A stretch of 34,886 nt of DNA from positions 1 through 34,886 of the forward strand of contig JAISFR010000124.1 of assembly GCA_031263565.1 (NCBI GenBank), in the 5' to 3' direction. Position numbers and translations under genes: made by a program. Position 1 is the first letter of the stretch. Each line of letters begins with the position of its first letter. Of the stretch, positions 24,257 to 31,161 are shown piece after piece. The notes under the pieces are model-generated. The model was not told where the DNA came from and made no database searches. It was given only the letters and a program-made list of their open reading frames with translations. Source of the stretch: Candidatus Adiutrix sp. Lineage in GTDB: Bacteria > Desulfobacterota > Desulfarculia > Adiutricales > Adiutricaceae.

Positions 24257-24490
24257 ATGGACCTGTCTAAATTTGAAGCCCTGGAAGCCCGGGTTTCGGT
24301 TGTTCTGGACAAGGTGGCGTCGCTGACCAGACAGAACGAAAAGCTTGAGGAAGATCTGACGGCCAGCCAGGACCAACTGGCCGCCGCCCAAAAAGAACTG
24401 GCCGCGGCCGAAGGGCTTTTATCCGAAATGCAGGCCGACCGGGAAGCCGTTCTGGCCAAAGTCGACGCCCTCATCAAGCGGCTGGAATAA
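24257..24490 (+). CDS. ZapB-like small coiled-coil protein
   Basis: A 77-residue protein, almost wholly predicted coiled coil with heptad-like Leu/Val/Ala spacing (FEALEARVSVVLDKVASLTR, then NEKLEEDLTASQDQLAAAQ). It is of the size and character of ZapB, which bridges ZapA-FtsZ filaments at the division septum. Sequence identity to E. coli ZapB cannot be asserted by eye; the position directly before zapA is the main support. The ATG at 24257 follows TGAGG; an upstream in-frame start at 24167 would only add a basic GC-rich stretch. Confidence 0.75.
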   Translation: MDLSKFEALEARVSVVLDKVASLTRQNEKLEEDLTASQDQLAAAQKELAAAEGLLSEMQADREAVLAKVDALIKRLE

Positions 24491-24544
24491 ATGAAACCCG
24501 CCGGCCCTTATGTAACCAACTTTCCGAATCTCCGGATTGAACAG

Positions 24545-24557
24545 CCCGCTCAGCGGG
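24545..24557 (+). promoter_or_regulatory. Small hairpin between the zapB-like gene and zapA
   Basis: CCCGC-TCA-GCGGG then TTCCTTATGG. This short stem about 20 nt before zapA might modulate transcription or translation within the operon. It is too weak to call a terminator. Confidence 0.25.
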
Positions 24558-24576
24558 TTCCTTATGGCGGCTGACA

Positions 24577-24996
24577 ATGAGTTCGGACAAGCATATCTAC
24601 TCTGACCGGGCCAGACCCGGGGCCACGGACGAAAAAAGCATTTCCTTTGGCGAACCCCGCCTGGTCACGGTCAAGATGTTCGATCGGGAATATCAGATCA
24701 AGACCGATCAGCCTCAGTTGGTGGAGCTTTTGGCCGCCGAGGTCAACCGGGAGGCCCGCAAGCTGCGGGATTCCTCACCCGCCCAGATGGGGCCCGGCCA
24801 TTTCGACTGGCCGGTGCAGGTGGCCTTTCAACTGGCCTTGAGCCGTTTTCGCACCCAGGAAGAGTACAATACCCTGAAAGCCCAGATAGACTCGGAAGCT
24901 GAAAGGATGGCCGAACGAATTACGGCCACTCTGGATCAGGCCGAGGCCGAAAAAATGGTTCAGCGCATCAAGGCCGACCTGGACGATAATCTGTGA
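24577..24996 (+). CDS. zapA: Cell division protein ZapA
   Basis: ZapA binds and bundles FtsZ filaments at midcell. The 139-residue protein has the globular head LVTVKMFDREYQIKTDQPQLVELLAAEVNREARKL (about 29-63), typical of ZapA, then a helical tail (about 83-139) suited to the coiled-coil tetramer. There is an N-terminal extension of about 26 residues before the conserved head, so the true start could be later, but no better in-frame ATG with a ribosome-binding site exists. It is followed by rny after 207 bp, an arrangement familiar in deltaproteobacteria. Confidence 0.85.
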   Translation: MSSDKHIYSDRARPGATDEKSISFGEPRLVTVKMFDREYQIKTDQPQLVELLAAEVNREARKLRDSSPAQMGPGHFDWPVQVAFQLALSRFRTQEEYNTLKAQIDSEAERMAERITATLDQAEAEKMVQRIKADLDDNL

Positions 24997-25203
24997 ATTA
25001 AGCGGCCGGCCGGGCTTTGAAGGGCCTGACCTGTTGAAAAAATCAGGCTCCCAAAAAGACGAATTGTAGAATTATTACTTAATAAATTCAATATATTATA
25101 TATCAATTTTATCGTGAGACCATGACGATTCCGACCAGCCCGGTTCAGACCGGTTGAAATATGGCGGCGCGCGGCTCGGCGCGGACCTGGAGACTGTATA
25201 ATT

Positions 25204-26769
25204 ATGAGCGAATATATTGTTCTGGCCGCAGCCGGCCTGGGCGTTCTGGCCTTGGGAATATTTTTCGGTTTTTGGTGGCGCAAAAGAATTTTTGAATCCA
25301 AACTGGAAAACATCGAACATTTATCTCAAAAAATGATTGAGGAAGCCCAGCGGGATGTGGTCAATATAAAGAAAGAGGCCACTTTGCAGGGGCAGGACAT
25401 CATTTTCCAGATGAAAGCCGCCTGCGACAAGGAGCTTCTGGAAAAAAAGCGGGAACAGAAAAGGCAGGAAGACCGCCTGACCCAGAAAGAGGAGCATTAT
25501 GAACGCCGGGCCGAACAGCTGGCCCAGCGGGAAGCGGCCGTGGCCCGGCAGGAGGCCGACCAGGCCAAGGCGGAGAAAAAAAACCAGGGCCGGGCTGAGG
25601 AACTGACCCAGGTGATCAGCGCCCATCAGGCCGCGCTCGAACGGGCGGCTTCCCTGTCGGCGGCCGAAGCCAAGGAAATGCTTCTGAAAAACATGGAGGA
25701 GGAGGCCCGCCATGAGGGCGGCAAGCTCATCCGCCTGGTGGAGATGGAAACCCGGGAGGTGGCCGACAAAAAGGCCAAGGAAATTCTGGCCCTGGCCGTC
25801 AAGCGCTATGCCGGGGACTATGTGGCCGAGCACAGCATCAGCGTGGTGCCGCTGCCCAACGACGAGATGACGGGCCGCATCATCGGCCGGGAGGGCCGCA
25901 ACATCAGGGCCATCGAAGCGGCCACCGGGGTGGACCTGATCATTGACGACACACCCGAAGCCGTGATTTTGTCGGGTTTTTCCCCACTGCGGCGGGAAAT
26001 AGCCCGCCTCTCCCTGGAGAGGCTAATTTCCGACGGCCGCATCCACCCGGCCCGTATTGAAGAGATCGTGGCCAAAGTCACCGAGGAAATGGAGCAGTCC
26101 CTGAAAGAGGCCGGGGAACAGGCCACCTTCGACGTCGGGGTGCACGGCATCCATCCGGAACTGATCAAGACCCTCGGCAAGCTGAAATATCGCACCAGCT
26201 ACGCCCAGAACGTTCTGCAGCATTCCCTGGAAGTGGCTTTTCTCTGCGGCATCATGGCCGCCGAACTGGGGCAGAACGTCAAACAGGCCAAAAGAGCGGG
26301 GCTGCTGCACGACATCGGCAAGGCCGTGGATCATGAGGTGGAAGGACCTCACGGGCTGATCGGGGCCGATCTGGCCAAACGTTACGGCGAGTCGCCGGCC
26401 GTGATCCACGCCATCATGGCCCACCATGAGGACACCCCGCCGGAGACCATACTTGACGTCCTGGTGCAGGCCGCCGACACTCTGTCCGGGGCCCGCCCCG
26501 GGGCCCGCCGGGAAATGCTGGAAACCTACGTCAAGCGCCTGGGGGATCTGGAACGCATCGCCAATTCCTTTACCGGCATATCCAAGACCTACGCCATCCA
26601 GGCCGGGCGGGAAGTACGGATCATCGTCAACAGCGAGCAGATTTCCGATGATTCGGCGGCCGTGCTGGTCAATGACATCTGCCGCAAGCTGGAAAAGGAG
26701 ATGGCCTATCCCGGGCAGATCAAGGTCACCGTTATCCGCGAGACCCGGGCCGTGGGCTACGCCAAATAG
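25204..26769 (+). CDS. rny: Ribonuclease Y
   Basis: Membrane-anchored endoribonuclease that starts decay of many mRNAs. The 521-residue protein has one N-terminal membrane helix (about 4-24), a long charged coiled coil (about 30-195), a KH RNA-binding domain (about 215-275, [20 protein letters not shown]) and an HD domain (about 330-430) with the metal-binding HD in [12 protein letters not shown] (about 368-379). Length is that of the family. The ATG follows GGAGACTGTATAATT, with a rather distant purine tract. The usual downstream neighbour, a YmdB-type phosphodiesterase, is missing; an oppositely oriented acyltransferase lies there instead. Confidence 0.97.
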   Translation: MSEYIVLAAAGLGVLALGIFFGFWWRKRIFESKLENIEHLSQKMIEEAQRDVVNIKKEATLQGQDIIFQMKAACDKELLEKKREQKRQEDRLTQKEEHYERRAEQLAQREAAVARQEADQAKAEKKNQGRAEELTQVISAHQAALERAASLSAAEAKEMLLKNMEEEARHEGGKLIRLVEMETREVADKKAKEILALAVKRYAGDYVAEHSISVVPLPNDEMTGRIIGREGRNIRAIEAATGVDLIIDDTPEAVILSGFSPLRREIARLSLERLISDGRIHPARIEEIVAKVTEEMEQSLKEAGEQATFDVGVHGIHPELIKTLGKLKYRTSYAQNVLQHSLEVAFLCGIMAAELGQNVKQAKRAGLLHDIGKAVDHEVEGPHGLIGADLAKRYGESPAVIHAIMAHHEDTPPETILDVLVQAADTLSGARPGARREMLETYVKRLGDLERIANSFTGISKTYAIQAGREVRIIVNSEQISDDSAAVLVNDICRKLEKEMAYPGQIKVTVIRETRAVGYAK

Positions 26770-26796
26770 CCCGGCCCCGCCGGCCGGGGGAGCCGG

Positions 26797-28800
26797 CTAC
26801 CGCTTCAGCCCCCGGCCGGTCTCCGCCGGCCTTTCTTCGGCCAGGGACTTGAAGAAAGGGGCCAGAGCGCCGCGAAAACGCAAAGCGCCGTAACTGGTCA
26901 GGTGGTTGTCGTCGGTATAAAAATTGTATTGGTCGTCGCCGGGCAGGCACCAGCCGTCAGGGCAGATATACTCTTCCACACTCAGAACCTTCAGGCCCGG
27001 CCCCTGGAAGGACTGCAGCAGCCGGTGGGCTTCGGCATTGCGGTTTCGGTAGAAGCGGACCGGATAAGCGCTGTCCACGGGCGAATGACCGCGCAGGGCC
27101 TCCCGGCTGAGGCGATTGGTGACGTGAAAGGGATATTCAGGGATGTTTTCAATAAACCAGACTTCCGCGCCGGCCTGATTGAAGTCTTCGACCAGATCGC
27201 TGAGCCCCTTGACGAACAGATCTCGGCCGCCACGAAGTTCGGCATTTTCCGGGGCTTCGAAATCAGGCCTTTTTTCAGCCAGGGGCGGCAACGCGAAAAA
27301 GCCGCTGTAACGAGTGGCCACCAGGACTTTTTTGATTCCCCTGGCCCTGACCATTTCCAGCATCCCCTGCCTGAAGCCTTCGCAGTTATAGCCGCGCCGC
27401 TTGCCTTTCAGGCGGCTCATGACCGGGCAGGGCGGCGGAGAGATTTCCAGGCCCGGCACTCCGGCCTCCACAGCCGACTTTTTCAGGCCGGCCCGCCACA
27501 TTCCGGCGTGACTGTCCCCCCAGACCAAAAATCGCGCTTCGCCCGCCGGCCCCAGCGGCCAGGCCATAATTTCCACTTTCTCCCCGTTGAAGTCGCTTTC
27601 GTGAAACATTAACGGCTTCTCGTCAACTTTATGGCTGCGGTCCGCCTCCCTGGCCCAAAATTCTATTTTGGGGTTCAAAAGGGCCGGCAGTCCGTTACTG
27701 TGACGGATCAGCCGCCCGGTCACGGTAAAGCAGACCAGGCCGATCAGCGCGGCCGCGAAAACGGCCCGCCGGTTTTTGAAAACGCGGCGTTCCCGCACCG
27801 GCTTTTCAATATAGCGCCACGTAAGCCAGGACAGGCCGAAGGCCGCGGCCACCGCCGCCAGCCGGGCCCCGGGGCTCAGAGGATCATCCAGGATATAACG
27901 CGGCAAGACTAAAAGCGGCCAATGCCAGAGATACAGGGAGTAGGAAATCTGGCCGATCCCCCGCATCGGGGCCAGGGCCAGAGCGCGGCCGACCAGACTG
28001 GCTTCCGGGCCGTCACGGTGGATCAGAATCAACAGGGCGGCACCCAGGCAAACAGGAAGCGCGGCCAGACCCGGGAAGGGGGTCCGGGGGCCGTAAATAA
28101 AAACCGGCGCCAGCATCAGGCCCAGACCGGCCAGGGCCAAGCCCCCGGAGAGAGACCGGGCCAGGGACCTTATCGGCAGCAGAGCGGTCAGGGAGCCGGT
28201 CAGGAGTTCCCAGGCCCTGGTGTGCAGCCAGTAGAAGGCCAGTTCCGGTCGGGTCCCGACCTGAACTATGGCGGCGGCCAGAGAAGCGGCGGCGATCAGG
28301 GTCAGGGCCGGGCAGAGAAATCTTCTGGCCGGCTTAGACAGCAGCCACAAAATCAAAGGGAAGAGAATGTAAAACTGTTCCTCCACCGACAGGGACCAGC
28401 AATGCAGGAGCGGCTTGGTATATGACTGGGCGTCAAAATATCCGGTCTGGTGAAAAAAATAGATATTGACCCAAAAAGTGGCCGTGGCCGCCAGCGAGCG
28501 CCCGAAGCCCCGCGAATCAAAGGGCATCAGCACACCCCAGGAGACAATGGACAGCACCAGCAACAGGCAGAAGAGGGGCGGCAGGATTCGGCGGCAACGG
28601 CGCTCGTAAAAGCCGGCCAGACTGAAACGTCCGGTTTTCAGTTCGTCGGTCAGAATGCGGGTGATGAGGTAACCGGAAATGACGAAAAAGATGTCCACCC
28701 CCACATAGCCGCCGGAAAAGCCGGGCAGCCCGGCATGATCCGACAAGACGGCCGAGACGGCCACCGCTCTTAAGCCGTCAATTTCCGGCCGATACTTCAT
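26797..28800 (-). CDS. Membrane acyltransferase with SGNH domain (OafA/OatA type)
   Basis: A 667-residue acyltransferase-3 family protein that probably O-acetylates a cell-surface polysaccharide such as lipopolysaccharide or peptidoglycan. The N-terminal part (about 1-360) has some ten membrane helices with EIDGLRAVAVSAVL, GVDIFFVISGYLIT and the conserved FYERRCRRILPP and SLSVEEQFYILFPL. The C-terminal part (about 400-667) is a periplasmic SGNH hydrolase-like domain with VWGDSHAGMW (catalytic Ser region, near 427-436) and DDNHLTSYG (catalytic Asp/His, near 633-641). It is a single gene on the minus strand between rny and an intergenic region, with no glycan biosynthesis genes beside it, so the acceptor is unknown. 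It ends 28 bp from the rny stop. Confidence 0.93.
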   Translation of the reverse strand: MKYRPEIDGLRAVAVSAVLSDHAGLPGFSGGYVGVDIFFVISGYLITRILTDELKTGRFSLAGFYERRCRRILPPLFCLLLVLSIVSWGVLMPFDSRGFGRSLAATATFWVNIYFFHQTGYFDAQSYTKPLLHCWSLSVEEQFYILFPLILWLLSKPARRFLCPALTLIAAASLAAAIVQVGTRPELAFYWLHTRAWELLTGSLTALLPIRSLARSLSGGLALAGLGLMLAPVFIYGPRTPFPGLAALPVCLGAALLILIHRDGPEASLVGRALALAPMRGIGQISYSLYLWHWPLLVLPRYILDDPLSPGARLAAVAAAFGLSWLTWRYIEKPVRERRVFKNRRAVFAAALIGLVCFTVTGRLIRHSNGLPALLNPKIEFWAREADRSHKVDEKPLMFHESDFNGEKVEIMAWPLGPAGEARFLVWGDSHAGMWRAGLKKSAVEAGVPGLEISPPPCPVMSRLKGKRRGYNCEGFRQGMLEMVRARGIKKVLVATRYSGFFALPPLAEKRPDFEAPENAELRGGRDLFVKGLSDLVEDFNQAGAEVWFIENIPEYPFHVTNRLSREALRGHSPVDSAYPVRFYRNRNAEAHRLLQSFQGPGLKVLSVEEYICPDGWCLPGDDQYNFYTDDNHLTSYGALRFRGALAPFFKSLAEERPAETGRGLKR

Positions 28801-28878
28801 GGAAGCTCCAGCAGCTATGTTCGGCGGTTACCAACAACGAGTAATCATTGAATAATTAAAACTTCAATCCAGTCATTC

Positions 28879-28910
28879 CCATATGTATACCCATATGGAG
28901 CCATTATACT
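28879..28910 (+). promoter_or_regulatory. Candidate regulated promoter with CCATATG inverted repeat
   Basis: CCATATG (28879-28885) and CATATGG (28891-28897 region) form an inverted repeat directly before a -10 like TATACT (28905-28910). The -35 position has no consensus, which would suit an activator-dependent promoter. Confidence 0.35.
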
Positions 28911-28932
28911 ATGAATAATGGAGGAGGTAAAT

Positions 28933-29001
28933 ATGCCCCGGATAGCTTTTCAGGGTAGAGTCGAGATGCGGCAAGGCGGAGGCCCTTTTGACTTCGGCTG
29001 A
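28933..29001 (+). CDS. Possible 22-residue micro-ORF
   Basis: An ATG preceded at ideal distance by GGAGGAGG opens a 22-codon frame beginning MPRIAFQGRVEMRQGG and ending TGA. The ribosome-binding site is the best in this region and a -10 box lies upstream. No family is recognised. It may be a leader peptide or the truncated start of a lost gene. Real translation is uncertain. Confidence 0.3.
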   Translation: MPRIAFQGRVEMRQGGGPFDFG

Positions 29002-29075
29002 CGGTTCCCCTGGTCGGGCCTGCAGAGGGCTTCCACCCCCAAGTGGGTGCGCCCGGCCGGGCGCAGCAGAACAGC

Positions 29076-29101
29076 CGCCAGACGGGCGGGCCCGTCTGGC
29101 G
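29076..29101. repeat. Strong GC-rich hairpin near the end of the marR-type gene
   Basis: CGCCAGACGGG (29076-29086) pairs perfectly with CCCGTCTGGCG (29091-29101) around CGGG. No U-run follows on either strand, so a simple intrinsic terminator is not supported. It lies 40 bp beyond the stop of the MarR gene and could shield its 3' end. Confidence 0.6.
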
Positions 29102-29139
29102 AAGACATTATTCAAGCCTGTTGTTACACGCCGGCCTTA

Positions 29140-29856
29140 TCATTCGGAGTCGGAATCATCGGCCTTGGCCGGCCCCTGCCCTTCCCGCTCAGGCTGGTCA
29201 TAGCCGCCGGGTCGCTGGTGAGACCCAAAGCCCTCGCGGCCGTGAAACCCGCGGCGATCGCACGGGCCGCGAAACCCGCACCGCTCATGCGGGCCGTGAG
29301 GATGATGGAAATGACCACTCAGACGCTGGAGAAAACCAGGGCCGTGACCGGGCCCCAAGCGGCCGCCGCCCCGCCCGAAGCGACCCCGCCCGGAATCTTC
29401 CTCCCCGGAATCGAACCTGGTCTCCCAATCGCCGATCAGCTTGCCCAGAAGGCTGTGCAACTGTACTAATTCATCCTGACTCAAAGAGCCGAAAACTTCT
29501 TCGGCCATTTCGGCCCGGTCGTCACCAACGCTTCTCAACATATTTTCACCTTCCTCGGTCAGCATGATGTCAATGGTTCTTTTGTCCTCTTCATTGGGCC
29601 GGCGCCTGATCCAGCCCGGCTTTTCCAGCTTGTTCAAAAGCTCGCTCAAAGAAGCCGAGCGCATATCCAGCATTTCGGCCAGCTGGCGCTGGGTGACCGG
29701 GCCAACCGAGGCCAAAAGGCGCAACAGGCGGCCCTGGGCCGGGGGCATGGGTCCGGCGTTCCGCCGGCGCCTCAGATGCGGACCGCTGCGGTGCAAAAGA
29801 TGGACGCTGTGATGAAACATTTCCAATAATTCTATCTTGATCTGGTCTTCTTCCAT
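29140..29856 (-). CDS. MarR-family regulator with Gly/His/Arg-rich tail
   Basis: A 238-residue transcription factor. Residues about 5-145 form the MarR winged helix-turn-helix, with QRQLAEMLDMRSASLSELLNKLEKPGWIRRR (56-86) as the DNA-reading part and the wing with the conserved D-x-R (EEDKRTIDIMLTEEG). The last 88 residues (151-238) are an unusual low-complexity tail full of Gly, Arg, His and Pro (GRFGRGGGRLGPGHGPGF, GHFHHPHGPHERCGF) that ordinary MarR proteins lack; it contains two Cys and many His and could bind metal or nucleic acid. I start at 29856, after AGGGG, not at the upstream in-frame start at 29907. It follows a small cysteine protein by 19 bp and probably controls the shared promoter. 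Confidence 0.88.
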   Translation of the reverse strand: MEEDQIKIELLEMFHHSVHLLHRSGPHLRRRRNAGPMPPAQGRLLRLLASVGPVTQRQLAEMLDMRSASLSELLNKLEKPGWIRRRPNEEDKRTIDIMLTEEGENMLRSVGDDRAEMAEEVFGSLSQDELVQLHSLLGKLIGDWETRFDSGEEDSGRGRFGRGGGRLGPGHGPGFLQRLSGHFHHPHGPHERCGFRGPCDRRGFHGREGFGSHQRPGGYDQPEREGQGPAKADDSDSE

Positions 29857-29875
29857 GTTTAACCCCTGGCAGCTC

Positions 29876-30070
29876 TTATGAGCGAAAAAAATCCCGCCCC
29901 TTTTCACAGCCCAAGTCGCTGAGGGAACAATGGTTGCGGCAGAGCGAGCAGTGCCCTATTTCCGAACGGGTCGCAGTCGGAGCGGCCGTGCCCGGATCGA
30001 CAGGCCGGTGGCCCCAACGGCGGTGAAGGTAGTGACGGCCGCGGCCGAAAAAAGAGATATAGTGACGCAT
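29876..30070 (-). CDS. Small cysteine-motif protein upstream of marR
   Basis: A 64-residue protein not recognised as a characterised family. The N-terminal part is rich in Arg, His and aromatic residues (FFGRGRHYLHRRWGHRP, 7-23). The C-terminal part carries the motif C-x2-C-x3-C-x6-C (Cys41, 44, 48, 55 in HCSLCRNHCSLSDLGC), suited to bind a zinc ion or iron-sulfur cluster. The ATG at 30070 follows AGGAG; the longer in-frame start at 30130 lacks this support. It is the first gene of the MarR operon, under a promoter flanked by two palindromes. The tail of the MarR protein has a similar Gly/Arg/His composition, which hints at a shared role. Confidence 0.65.
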   Translation of the reverse strand: MRHYISFFGRGRHYLHRRWGHRPVDPGTAAPTATRSEIGHCSLCRNHCSLSDLGCEKGRDFFRS

Positions 30071-30210
30071 TTGAACTCCTGCTTCTTGAACTCGCGTTTT
30101 GACGCGGTGGTGGTTTTTGGCTTTCTTCACCGGCTTGTCAGCCTTGAAAAAATGAAAGCCTGACTGGAATTTGCGGACTTGGGCGCCTAAACATAAAAAG
30201 CGGCGTCTTC

Positions 30211-30232
30211 ATTTACAAGGTACCTTGTAAAT
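30211..30232. promoter_or_regulatory. Perfect 22-bp palindrome, MarR-type operator O1
   Basis: ATTTACAAGGT (30211-30221) is followed directly by its exact reverse complement (30222-30232), centred on GGTACC. It lies just downstream of the -10 box of the minus-strand promoter of the small-protein/marR operon. Perfect palindromes of this length next to a marR-family gene are typical autoregulatory operators. Confidence 0.75.
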
Positions 30233-30233
30233 A

Positions 30234-30262
30234 AGAATGCCACTTCCGTCTTCTTTTGTCAA
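30234..30262 (-). promoter_or_regulatory. Promoter of the small-protein/marR operon
   Basis: On the minus strand TTGACA (30262-30257) is a perfect -35 box, followed after 17 bp by CATTCT (30239-30234), a weak -10. Operator-like palindromes lie on both sides, one upstream of the -35 and one over the start of transcription. Confidence 0.65.
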
Positions 30263-30272
30263 GAAAAAATAT

Positions 30273-30284
30273 TAAGGTACCTTG
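30273..30284. promoter_or_regulatory. Second GGTACC palindrome, operator O2
   Basis: TAAGGTACCTTG shares the AAGGTACCTT core with the perfect palindrome at 30211-30232. Centre-to-centre distance is about 57 bp. It lies upstream of the -35 box. Two sites bracketing a promoter allow cooperative repression. Confidence 0.6.
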
Positions 30285-30321
30285 CTATTTTTTAAATCAT
30301 TGAAGTTCATAATCACAATCT

Positions 30322-31101
30322 TCAAGAATAAACATGGACACTGCCCTGGGCGGACGGCAGGTAGGAGACTCCCAGCCAGGTGATCATCAACAGCAGCAGG
30401 GCCAGAGACAACAGCCCCAAGGTCAGCCGGGGCCTGATGTCTTTGAGGCGCATATGAATGTAAAGCAGATAGGCCGAGGCGGTCACCAGGGCCCAGGTCT
30501 CCTTGGGGTCCCAGGACCAGTAATGGCCCCAGGCCTCCTTGGCCCAGGCCGCGCCGCTCAAAAGACCCAGCATCAGAAAGCCGAAACCCACATAGACCAC
30601 ATTGTCCAGAAAGGCATAGAGTTCCGGGTCGGCCTGGCCACGTTTTAGGCGCCGCAACTGCACCAGGCCGGCCATGGCGGCCACCCCCAGAAGAGCGTAG
30701 GCCAGCATGTAAACCGTCACGTGGGGAATAAAATAGACGCTTTGCAGGGCCGGCATCAGGGCCTGGGAGTGTATTTCGGGCTTCAAGAGGTTGATGATCG
30801 CAAAGACCGAGGCCAGCAGCGCCGAGAAAGCCAGCAGCCAGGGGTAGGGCCAGCGCCTGTAGGCCAGATAGCCCGCCCCGGACAAAAAAAGCGAATACCA
30901 CAGGCGGGTCTCGCCCATGGTGCGCATGGGCGGGCGGCCCAAGTCGCGCCAGAAGGCGGCCACAAAGACCGTGAAAACAGCCAGGCCGGCCAGAAGAGCC
31001 GCCTCGGCCAGCCGCCGGCGGCCCCGCATGACGGCCGCGGCCGACAGCCACCACAGGCCGACGGCCGGGGGGGCCAAATAGTTGAATTCAGTCCAGGTCA
31101 T
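30322..31101 (-). CDS. ccsA: Cytochrome c biogenesis protein CcsA/ResC
   Basis: Integral membrane haem-handling subunit of system II cytochrome c maturation, which carries haem to the periplasm and joins it to apocytochrome with ResB/Ccs1. The 259-residue protein has about eight membrane helices and the WWD signature WGHYWSWDPKETWALVTASAYLLYIHMRL (about 191-219), plus conserved haem-ligand-like His residues (FIPHVTVYM and near the C terminus). It starts 60 bp after the resB-type gene on the same strand. Together with nrfHA upstream it forms a respiratory cluster. A weak AGGTG lies before the ATG. Confidence 0.95.
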   Translation of the reverse strand: MTWTEFNYLAPPAVGLWWLSAAAVMRGRRRLAEAALLAGLAVFTVFVAAFWRDLGRPPMRTMGETRLWYSLFLSGAGYLAYRRWPYPWLLAFSALLASVFAIINLLKPEIHSQALMPALQSVYFIPHVTVYMLAYALLGVAAMAGLVQLRRLKRGQADPELYAFLDNVVYVGFGFLMLGLLSGAAWAKEAWGHYWSWDPKETWALVTASAYLLYIHMRLKDIRPRLTLGLLSLALLLLMITWLGVSYLPSAQGSVHVYS

Positions 31102-31161
31102 GAGTCGGCACCTGATAATAACAGTCCCTAAGCGCCAGAAAAACCGTCATTCTTTGGGCGA

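Larger units (their letters stand above)
28801..29139. other. Structured intergenic region with possible short transcript
   Basis: No gene of normal size is supported in these 339 bp. It contains a CCATATG/CATATGG inverted repeat (28879-28897), a -10 like TATACT (28905-28910), a strong GGAGGAGGT followed by a 22-codon frame (28933-29001), a 16-bp palindrome GCGCCCGGCCGGGCGC (29049-29064) and an 11-bp-stem hairpin (29076-29101). These could form a regulated short RNA or be the remains of a lost gene. Confidence 0.45.

Noticed and set aside
25000-25203. 6S RNA between zapA and rny
   Set aside because: 6S RNA is linked to zapA in many proteobacteria, but I could not fold a long duplex with a central bubble in these 207 bp; a covariance search would decide.
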